Shown piece after piece: positions 1 through 20,386 of a stretch of DNA of 64,000 nucleotides (position 1 is its first letter; every line of letters begins with the position of its first letter). The notes under the pieces are model-generated. The model was not told the origin of the DNA and searched no databases. It saw nothing but the letters and a program-made list of their open reading frames with translations. This DNA is from Prinia subflava (Eukaryota > Chordata > Aves > Passeriformes > Cisticolidae). Both the position numbers and the translations under genes were made by a program. The stretch covers positions 3,038,001 through 3,102,000 of the forward strand of contig NC_086266.1 in NCBI RefSeq assembly GCF_021018805.1, read 5' to 3'.

Positions 1-1027
1 GTGCTCAGTAAGGAACACCAGGGAGGAAAAATTGTCTGTCCTTCATCCTGAGAAAAATCAAAACCCAAACAAACCTGGATTTCAGCTCTGAAACACAGAA
101 ATCAAGATATTAAAGAGAGAACAGAAGTGAGAACTTCCTGTAGCAGTGAGTATATCCACTGGATACACAAGGCCTGAACGGGACATCCCACTTCAAACAG
201 ATGGAACCCCTGGGAAGGGGGAAGAACCCTCGCCCTGCAGAAACCCTGCTGGTGCACACCCATGTCAAACTGAGTTACAAGAGGTTAACGGGTACCCCTG
301 GTTCCTGACAGTGAATCTAAGAAGTTTTCAGAAATATTGCTATTTATTCTAATTTGTAGATAGGAGAAAAACCATGAAGAAATGTTAATTCTGATGTATA
401 AAGAACCCCTTACTTCCTAGCCTACTCTTTTTTTTCCTTTTACCCATGGACAAGTATGACTCAAGCTTCTTGCCAGTCAACACCCACTCCCCAGTCACAG
501 GAGTATCAGAAGCTGTATCTGCTGGAAGATTATTTCCTAACATCTATAGACAAACCTATCCCTCCTAACATGCTACCAACATCAGTTTTCACCCCTTCCA
601 CCTCATTTCCTCTGTGTTATTTTGCTAGATCCAGTTCGAGTCCTATCAGTATGATGCATTCACTCCCATCTATTTTTAAAGCTACCAAATATGTGGCATT
701 ATTAGTGCAATGATAGCTAACTATTTTACGCTTCAAAATACGAAAGAAATACATGTGGTATGCGTGTCTGCATATCTGTATTAAATCCCCCACAAAATCC
801 TGCTGATAAAAATGAGTCTTTGAAAGAACAGGCCCTATAACTGTGAACGTCTTTGTTGGATGACACTTCCATCTGCCTTTTTTACCAACTAGATTATTAT
901 CAGCACATCATTACTCTCACCTCAACGCGAGTCCTACCAGCTAAGAAACGCACGAGGGATTTTTTTTTATTATTATTTTCTGTTTCACTCAAATTATTTC
1001 AGGGAAAATAACCAACATACAACCTAC
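1..1027 (-). other. FMR1: FMR1 intron 7 (partial)
   Basis: This is sequence downstream of the exon 7 donor in gene orientation. I looked for exon 8 (FHEQF, VREDLMG and GTHGANIQ motifs) on the minus strand and saw none. Short open frames at 146-352 and 456-713 on the plus strand show no recognisable motif. Confidence 0.85.
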
Positions 1028-12918
<11,891 letters not shown>

Positions 12919-13151
12919 GTTGTGCGCGGTGCGGGAGACCCGGGCCCGGCACCGCCTCCCTTCCCTTTCTCTGTGCCGGCGCAGGCGGGGGAGGAGCGGT
13001 GTGTGTGTGCGGGGCGGGGGCGCTCGGTTCACGCCGAGCCCGGGGGTGTGGCCGCCCTGGGCGGGAGCGGGGGCAGGGGGAGGCAGCGCCGGGGGCTGCT
13101 CTGGGCGCCGCCGCTCCGGGCCCGGGGCCGCCGGAAATGAAACCGAAACGG
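12919..13151 (-). other. FMR1: FMR1 5' leader (inferred 5' UTR)
   Basis: This is the leader between the start-site element and the ATG, about 230 nt. Only a GCGGCGGCG run (13106-13114) is seen where human has its polymorphic CGG array. A short CA run lies near 13002-13010. The leader has no stop codon in the FMRP frame; translated, it is rich in Pro and Arg. The 5' end is inferred from similarity to human, not from transcript data. Confidence 0.65.
13131..13151 (-). promoter_or_regulatory. FMR1: Conserved FMR1 start-site element, ETS/IRF-like
   Basis: On the plus strand this reads CCGGAAATGA then AACCGAAACG and G. It matches, with one difference in 21 by memory, the element at the human FMR1 transcription start. 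It contains GGAAATGAAA (13133-13142), which fits the ETS-IRF composite GGAANNGAAA. It also contains GAAACCGAAAC (13139-13149), which fits the IRF pattern GAAANNGAAAC. Binding is inferred. Confidence 0.7.
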
Positions 13152-13222
13152 CGGCGGGCGGCGCGCGGGGGGGCGCGCGCGGGGCGCCCGGTTCGCACGC
13201 GAGCGCTCGGGGGGGGGCCCGC

Positions 13223-13232
13223 GTCACGTGAC
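13223..13232. promoter_or_regulatory. E-box palindrome GTCACGTGAC (USF-type)
   Basis: This is a perfect ten-base palindrome with a CACGTG core. USF1/USF2 binding to an E-box is established for the human FMR1 promoter. It lies about 80 nt upstream of the start-site element and next to a GC box. Confidence 0.75.
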
Positions 13233-13240
13233 GGCGGGAG

Positions 13241-13250
13241 GGGGCGGGGC
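13241..13250. promoter_or_regulatory. GC box GGGGCGGGGC (Sp1-type)
   Basis: This is a consensus Sp1/KLF site in the proximal promoter, directly beyond the E-box. Further GC-rich partial sites surround it. Confidence 0.7.
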
Positions 13251-13320
13251 GGGAGCGGGCCCGGGGCCGGCGCGCGCGCCGCTCGCTCGCCCACCCGCGC
13301 CGCCGCCTCTGTAACGGCCC

Positions 13321-13336
13321 CGCGCGCGCGCGCGCG
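13321..13336. repeat. Alternating (CG)8 tract
   Basis: Eight perfect CG dinucleotides lie in the promoter, extended by near-alternating sequence on both sides. Such tracts favour Z-DNA. Confidence 0.85.
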
Positions 13337-13442
13337 CAGCCGCAGTGGCGCGGGGCGCGCGCGGACCCGACGGTTGCGGGCCCGAGGTCCCGCCTCCTCC
13401 GCCCGCCCCGCCCGTCGCGAGCAGGAGCGACAGCCCCGGCGG

Positions 13443-13500
13443 CCAATGGGGTGGCGCGGTGCCGCGGCGCGCGCCTGAGTGACCGGCGCCGCCGGCCAAT
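13443..13500 (+). promoter_or_regulatory. Two CCAAT boxes (NF-Y-type)
   Basis: GGCCAATGGG (CCAAT at 13443-13447) and GGCCAATCAG (CCAAT at 13496-13500) lie in the same orientation, 53 nt apart, about five helical turns. The second matches the NF-Y consensus CCAATCA. NF-Y works in either orientation. The plus-strand alignment would also suit a divergent transcript to the right. Confidence 0.55.
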
Positions 13501-13894
13501 CAGATCGCGCGGCCTGAGCGGCGCCGGCCGGGGCGCGCGGCGCCCTCAGGCAGGCCCGTGTGGCGGGGGCTGCGTGTCCGAGCGTGTCCGCGTCCCGCTC
13601 CGTGTGCCCGCCCCGGCCCGCGGCCGCGCTCCGGCGGGGCGCCTGCGGGCCCTGCTGAGCCCCAAACGGCGCCGAGTAACGGCCCCGGGAAGTGCCGGGC
13701 CCGGGGCGAGGCGAAGGGAATGACGGGCCGGGCAGCGCGGGGCCTGCTGGGATGGAAGGGGACATGGCGGCCGGGCCTGTGGGCCTGGGGTCGGTTCCTG
13801 AGGGGCTGCCGTGGAAGGGAGAAGGCTCGGCTGTGCAGTGAGCTCTGCCTGCCTGGCCATTGGCCAGGAGTTAACAGTAAATGTGAATTGAGCA

Positions 13895-14340
13895 CACACC
13901 TTGAGTCCTTTGTACAGTTTGGGCACCACATTATAAGAAAGAGGAGTGTCCAAGGAGGCCACGAGGATGCTGAAGGGCCTTGAGGGGAAGCCGTGTGGGG
14001 AGCAGCGGAGGGCACTTAGAGGAGACTGCGAGGAGACCCGATCGCTGTCTGCAGCTTCCTTGCAAGAGACAGACACTGGTGGATCCGACAGAATGGCCTG
14101 AGGCCGCATCAGGGCAGGGGTAGGTTGGATATCAGGAAAAGGTTCTTCACCCAGAGGGTGGTTGAGCTCTGAACAGGCTCTCCAGGGCAGCGCTCACAGC
14201 CCCAAGGCTGCCGGGGCTCGAGAGGTGTTTGTACAATGCTCAGGCACAGGGTGGGATTCCTGGGGCTGTCCTGAGCAGGGCCAGGAGTTCGATGATCCTT
14301 GTGAGTCCCTTCCAGCTCAGGACATTCTGTGATTCTGTGA
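13895..14340 (+). mobile_element. CR1 LINE 3' fragment
   Basis: Hallmarks of the avian CR1 3' end appear in order: GTCCAAGGAGGCCACGAGGA near 13950, GGTTGGATATCAGGAAAAGG near 14123 followed by TTCTTCACCCAGAG, CTCCAGGGCAG, then GTGAGTCCCTTCCAGCTCAG, and the terminal ATTCTGTG repeats ending near 14340. The middle is shortened relative to full-length copies. It is a dead, 5'-truncated copy lying within about 0.75 kb of the FMR1 start-site element. Confidence 0.85.
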
Positions 14341-14514
14341 ATTGTGACTGAATTAGGAATGGTCCTGCTCCTGCAGTGGGGTTCTGGAGACCCGAACACC
14401 TCCCGAGGGGTCTGGCACCAGGGATGATTCCTGCCCCTCGCCCTGTAGCGGTTCCTTTGTTCAACACACAAATTCTCCACATAACATATTATTATTTTAG
14501 GACTGTAGATGCCA

Positions 14515-14605
14515 TAATGTTGGAAAAGATTTCCAATATCACCAACTGCAGCCTTCAGCTGCATTTAAACCCTCATGGTCATTTCAACATCACGTTACAC
14601 ATACA
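14515..14605 (-). mobile_element. Probable CR1 3' fragment, opposite orientation
   Basis: GTTGGAAAAGATTTCCAATA followed by TCACCAACTGCAGCC resembles the reverse complement of a CR1 3' end (GTTGGAAAAGACCTCYAAGA then TCATCRAGTCCAACC). The preceding bases are a poor match to the terminal octamer repeat. With the copy at 13895-14340 it makes a tail-to-tail pair. It is old and short, so the call is tentative. Confidence 0.45.
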
Positions 14606-14615
14606 ACTCACTTAG

Positions 14616-17600
14616 AACTTGGTGGTGAATAAAGAGCTCTGATATGATGGAACATCTACAGCTTGCACTGGCACAAAAGCTGCTTGTTCAGCCTTAAATT
14701 AGACCTGCAGAAATATTAACATGTTCATGATTTCTAACATAACTACAAAGAATCAGAGAGGGAAAAATTCCCAGCTGTTACCCATTTATACTCAAAAATG
14801 ACAATATTTCTGTGGCTGTGATTTCTCTGAAGATGTGTGTGATGCTCTCCTTACATGAAATTCTACACCCATGGCACTCGTTAGATGAGCAGTCACAGGA
14901 TTGACCTGCCTGGGGATGGCAGGGGGTCCAAGAGGAATTGCAGAAAAAAAAATTTGCAGATGAGGAGCAGAGGAACAATGACAAGTTTTTTGAATGGGTA
15001 AAACCCCACTAGGCAGAGATTAGATCTTAACCCCCATGAAGGAATTTAGATACAATGGATCACTGTTGTGACTTGTTCATGTTAGAAATACTTTTTTTTT
15101 AAAAACTGGAAACCATATAAATGGTTCAACTCAACATTTCAACAGCCTGCCAGGAATGCCAGCTTGCAGGTGCTTGCTGACTGGATTTGTGGTACTCATG
15201 ATTTGAAATATTTCATCATCCAAATAACTAAAAGGCAAAATAAAACAACTTTGACTAATTGGTTCCCTCAAATGCCTTCTTAAATATTTATATAGCATGT
15301 AAGAAAAAGGTCCCTTCCCATCTCCTCAGGAAATTTGAAGGACAGTTGAAGAAAGCACAGATAAATGACACCCCCTGATCATATCAGAGTCCTTAATCCT
15401 TGATAATTGGTACCAATTTAACTAATATTTTTTTTCCAAGGATTTGTATCTTAGATGTTCCAGTTGTTCACAGACCTTCACCAGGAAATGCCAGCCTTGA
15501 TTCCACACATGGAAAGAGTTTAGAATTTAAGATGTAGCCATTGGTGCCAACCTTTCAGAACAGCAGAACCTTCCCCAACATCCTGATCTGTGACAAACTC
15601 CTCCTGTAGACACTGAGATAAGAATAACAGGAACTGCTGAGTATTTTCCTCACCTGGGGAGATTTACCTAGAGGGCTGGTCAAGGACTACAGATAAGAGT
15701 TACTCATGAAACATTCTTTTAAAATAGATAATCCAATTAACTATCAAAGTCTCTTAATGGAATTTTGTACAGTCCTCCTTGCTTGGAAGAAGCAGTTACA
15801 GTTTTAATAGAGATACAAAGATGAAAAACTTCTTAGGCATTGCTTTATGAATAATCAATACTAGCTGAAGGTTAAATATAACCAAAATATTGCAGTTCTA
15901 TTAGCGTGTCCTTGACTGAAGTGATACACAGAAATGACAGATATCCCAGTCAGGGGGCAGAGCAGTGGGAATTCCCAGAACTCATGAACGCAAGCTGAAC
16001 TAAACTAGGGGTGATTTGAAGTGTCACTGTGTGTGGACAAGAAATCTGATTATCCTATGCCTCTTCAGCCAGTTCTGTGAATAGTTAATGTGAACTTTCT
16101 CTGGGAATGCTAATAAAATACTCTGTGAGGTAGTGTTCACCTGGAGAGGCAAGAAAAGCATAACAACTGCAAAAAGACAAACCTGAATATTGCAAAATGA
16201 TTAAAACAAAAAAAATCCTTCATTACATATATTGGATGGTGGGTAATCTTCAACCTTGTAAAAATAAATTAGTGAGAAGAGCCAACTAGTCTATTGATTT
16301 TCTGTCTTAATTATTAAAACTGACCTTCAATGAAACTTGACTGTTTCTCTGTTTCTAAGTCATCAGTTCACCTCTGCCTCTGAATATGAAGTTTTCTGTG
16401 GAGTAGCCAGGGAGTAGGGAGCCATCCAAGGTTCATTTTTGCCACAGATTCTCCTTTAGTGTAGATATATCTTTCCACAAGTGGTTTTCAGTTTCTGTGG
16501 TGTCCTGTGTCTTCCTGACCTGAATATGGAAAGAAGGCTGAGGGGTTTAAGGCTGCTTTGTGCTTGCAGTTCAGGAACCTCCCAGTTTAACAGAGAAGAG
16601 CCAAAGAAGTAAGCACTGGAATCTGAACTTCAGGAGGTTATTAACATTTTCAGCTTACACAGGTATAATTTTCTAAAAATATGTGTTTTTGAAATATGAC
16701 CTGTTAAACTACGAAGCTCTAGCTCAGTTTACTTATTCAAAAAAAGCCCCCAAAAAACCATTGTTATTCAACCATTGTGAAGTAACTGTCTTTGTGGCTA
16801 ATCTCTTTTTTATTTGCTTCATGCTATGTTATTTGTTGGAATAACAGGTCTCATTTAAAATTAATAGTAATTTCTGCATTCTTCCAGAACAATGGCTGTA
16901 TATCATGTTGTTGGTCCACAACTCTCAGTAGCAATTTGCTTTTGTGACATCAGTGAATTTGAAAATGTACCATTTTGCTGCTTAATTATTCAGTTTCACC
17001 TCCCACTCATGAGTTTCCATCCACTTCTCTCGTAACCCCACAAATACATTTATCATTATATTAAACCTGTGTGTTATTTCCTCTGCAGAAGCACACTGAT
17101 ATTGTAAACAGTTCTTTTTAACAGACAACATATGGAAAACTGCATGTCTATTTACTCAGCTAATTTTTTTAAATCACTAACCAAATAACATGAGATGAAA
17201 ATGAAAAGATTCGCTGAATTATGTGTGTCTTGAATTAATTTAAACAGGAAAAAACCCTCAGCAAGCTTGGGGAGAGGAATATTCTGTATTTTGCAGGTGT
17301 TTGGACACCTCCATAAGGCCGTGTGCAGTGTGCATGGCTCACAGAGCCCCTCAGGTCAGCTCAGGGAGCTCTAGTGAGAACAAACAGCCTTTGAAAAGGA
17401 GATTTTATCTCTGAGAGCAATAAACTTAATATTCGATGACCACCGTGAGTATAGGAGTTGATGCTGTGATTAGAAAAGGAAAGATTGGGGTGCATTAGGA
17501 GTTGATCTGCCTGGGGTTGGCTTTCCTTTATAGAATTAAGGATTGTGTATATAACTATATATATATAATATAAGGATTGTATATATAAGCATATATAACT

Positions 17601-17784
17601 TAAATGATTTGCATTTCCCCACTAAATTGTTGTAGAAAACAACGCTGTAATCTTATGCTGTGGCAACGGAGGAATTGTGTGAAAAAACTCAACCAACCAA
17701 CCAACCAAAAAAAACCAAGCAAAAGAGAAAATTACCCTGCAATAGTAGACTTTTAGTTATGCTTTTTGTTGTAGTTGATATTGC
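14616..17784. other. Intergenic, nothing recognised
   Basis: The sequence is AT-rich with many stops on both strands. An AT-rich stretch with a TATATA run lies at about 17551-17600 and a short AACC run at 17691-17706. I see no exon or recognisable mobile element. Confidence 0.6.
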
Positions 17785-17809
17785 TTTTTTTTTTTTTTTT
17801 TTTTTTTTT
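17785..17809. repeat. Poly-T tract (25 T)
   Basis: The run is uninterrupted and followed by an imperfect tandem of GCTGACATA. It could be the A-tail of a minus-oriented retroposon, but no body is recognised. Confidence 0.9.
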
Positions 17810-17976
17810 GGCTGACATAGCTGACATTTTTATCCTAGTAGTTAATGTTTTATTCTTTACTTTAGCATACTATACTTTATTTTAGTTCGAAACACTATTT
17901 GACATACCACTTACAGATTTATATCCTGCCTATAGCTACATAATAGTTCTATATTTATAGCCATGCTCTTTCACCT

Positions 17977-18111
17977 TTTATTTTCCCGGTGTCTTTCGTA
18001 CGACCCCGCGTTTTGTGTCCCTTCCAACCCGCGGAAAAGGCGCGGCTGCAGCACCGGGCCGCGGCCACGCGAGGGCGCCCCAGGACAGGACAGCCCGTGC
18101 GGAGCTTGAAT
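17977..18111. other. Small CpG-rich block fused to the TTCCC array
   Basis: About 125 bp dense in CpG (TCGTACGACC, CCGCGG, GGCGCGG, CCGCGGCCACGCG) is set in AT-rich DNA, with a sharp left border near 17984. Directly left of it the minus strand has AATAAA at 17982-17977. I cannot assign it to a known element. The sharp borders suggest an inserted retroposed fragment. Confidence 0.6.
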
Positions 18112-18444
18112 TTCCCTTCCCTTCCCTTCCCTTCCCTTCCCTTCCCTTCCCTTCCCTTCCCTTCCCTTCCCTTCCCTTCCCTTCCCTTCCCTTCCCTTCC
18201 CTTCCCTTCCCTTCCCTTCCCTTCCCTTCCCTTCCCTTCCCTTCCCTTCCCTTCCCTTCCCTTCCCTTCCCTTCCCTTCCCTTCCCTTCCCTTCCCTTCC
18301 CTTCCCTTCCCTTCCCTTCCCTTCCCTTCCCTTCCCTTCCCTTCCCTTCCCTTCCCTTCCCTTCCCTTCCCTTCCCTTCCCTTCCCTTCCCTTCCCTTCC
18401 CTTCCCTTCCCTTCCCTTCCCTTCCCTTCCCTTCCCTTCCCTTC
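18112..18444. repeat. Pure (TTCCC)n array, 333 bp, about 66 units
   Basis: The pentamer is unbroken for 333 bases with no visible variant. The minus strand is (GGGAA)n, in which any four units give GGG runs separated by AA, a strong G-quadruplex pattern. It is also a homopurine-homopyrimidine mirror tract able to form triplex DNA. It lies about 5 kb upstream of the FMR1 start-site element. Open frames across it encode only pentapeptide repeats and are not genes. Confidence 0.98.
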
Positions 18445-20140
18445 GACCTCCTTGGGATTCTCTGTGTTTTGTATAACCCACAAAAAGTACTTGAAACAAA
18501 TTAAGAGCCTATAATACCTTTTATTTTTGTTTTTGTTAATAGTAAACTTACACTCCTGCAAATGATTTTTATTATGCTGAGTTCTTTTAATTTTGAGAGC
18601 TGTTTTACATATCATGACTTAGAGTATTCTTCCATTACTTTCACCCACTCAGAAGTGTGTCAAGCACTTGTGCAGTGCATGTGTCAAGTCCTGAATTTCC
18701 CTTATGAACCCTTTAACTGGACTAAACTTGTTTTATTTTAATGGTCCTGTTCCTTTCAGCTTAGAGTTCTTTTTCATTTTCACGGCCTTTCGAAGAAAAT
18801 AATATGTACTGAAAGTGGAGAGTGAGGTTTTGCTTTCTTGGGTTGTAAGGAGAAGTCAACTAAATTTTCTCATTTGACAGGAGCAACTTCGGTGCTGTAC
18901 TCTTTACTCTTTGAAAGGCTCCACTTCAATAATGTATCAGTTAACCAAATCAAATGAGATTTTCAGCAAAACCATCATGATATTAGAGGGAACTCTGCCA
19001 AAGCAGAGTTTTGTCAGAACTAATTTGTCTCCCCACTTTATACATCTTCTGCTTTTGTTAATATTATTGTCAAAACATCTAGTCCCGTACTAGATGTTAG
19101 ATTAACAATTCACACCTTTACAAAAGGTTTGGCAGTACTCCAATGTTTTGATGTCAGTGGTGATTATTGATTTGCATTTTGAAGGGGTGTGATTCACTCG
19201 ATTCATCAGCCTTCCTTTTGTACATGTAACATTTTTCAGAAGAGATGGAAAACAGGACTAGTACATTTATTTTATGAGCGCTCTCTGAATCTCTTGGAAA
19301 AAGAAGAATTGCTGAGCCTGGAGCTAGGAAAGGAATGTTTTAACTGTGGAAGGAAAACTTCAGATTTCAGCGAGTGAATTTCAGGGCTCCTCCTGCAGAG
19401 GTGTTGCACAGCACCAGCTGCAGGGGCTGTTTTTGTGTTGGCTGCCTGAGAGCGTGGGCAGCCCTGGTCTGAAAAACAAAATCTTGGCTTGGTGACGTGC
19501 AAAAAGTCAGGTTATTTTCTCACTCTGGAGTCACCAGCTACACCTCACCAATTCTGAAATCTGTGACAAGGCTGTTTTGATGCAGAGGTACCCCAGAGCT
19601 TCCCCCCTGTCCAGTGAGGTCAAGGCTCCTCCTGTCATGTCCTGCTGCAGTCTGCAGGATCTGAGCTGCCCAGCTCAGAGCAGAGCTGCACTGCATGACC
19701 TTCAGACATGCCTTCAAATATAAATTATTCTGTGATTCCCTAATGGTGCAGTAATTCTGCATTTCAGGCAGGTTCAGATATTCATGCTATTTGATGGAAC
19801 AAGAAGTGATGTCCATGTCCGGTGTTCATTAAATATTGAAATGCCACATCTGTGGTTAAAAATAAAGCTTAAGAGGCACTATTTTTCTTCTTTATTGACT
19901 CTTTCAGTGCCTTGTTAAAACTCATCTGCTGAGTACCTTGCAGCAGATGTCTGAGTTGGAAAATATACCAAAGAAAGGTTGGAGTGTGGACACAGGTTCT
20001 GCCACCCAGGATTTATAGGGATGTCAGGTATTGCTGAAAAATAACATGGAAGGATAAAGTAACAGAAGACACAGTTAATCAACTGCTGAGAAAAACATCT
20101 CTGAACAAAAGAAAAATGTCTCTGAAATGTCTGTCTAACA

Positions 20141-20386
20141 TTGCCCAGGAAGAGACAAGTGTTACCAGTCAGAATCACAAAAGAACAATTGTTCTTATCT
20201 GCCATTATAATGATGGGCATCCTACCCCCTGAAGGAATTTGTCTTAATGAAGTAGTGTGGAAGTTCTGTGTAAAACAGCTTCCAAGTGGTATAAACACAA
20301 ATTGTTGTACCAAAATTCAGAAGAATAAAAAACTTCCTGTAGCGAACTGTAAAGTCAATCAAAGCCCTAAGTTATGTCACTCATAA
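20141..20386 (+). mobile_element. Possible degraded LTR fragment
   Basis: A TATAAA (GGTATAAACAC near 20288-20298) is followed about 35 nt later by AATAAA (GAAGAATAAAAAAC near 20320), a spacing typical of retroviral LTRs. No termini or target-site duplication were found, so this is weak. Confidence 0.25.

Larger units (their letters stand above)
13131..13520 (-). promoter_or_regulatory. FMR1: FMR1 core and proximal promoter (TATA-less)
   Basis: Reading away from the gene, this holds the conserved start-site element (13131-13151), an E-box palindrome (13223-13232), a GC box (13241-13250), an alternating CG tract (13321-13336) and two CCAAT boxes (13443-13447 and 13496-13500). No TATA box is seen at a suitable distance. 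USF, Sp1 and NRF-1 are the established activators of human FMR1. The E-box and GC box are visible here, but I did not find a clear NRF-1 site. The exact start site is inferred. Confidence 0.8.

Noticed and set aside
1..1027. Possible FMR1 exon 8
   Set aside because: None of its expected KH1 lead-in motifs is found; the exon must lie beyond the window edge.
18112..18444. CRISPR-like or telomeric array
   Set aside because: There are no spacers, and the unit is TTCCC rather than the vertebrate telomere TTAGGG; it is a microsatellite.
17971..18615. Long open frames on both strands across the TTCCC array
   Set aside because: They encode only a repeated pentapeptide from a pentamer microsatellite.
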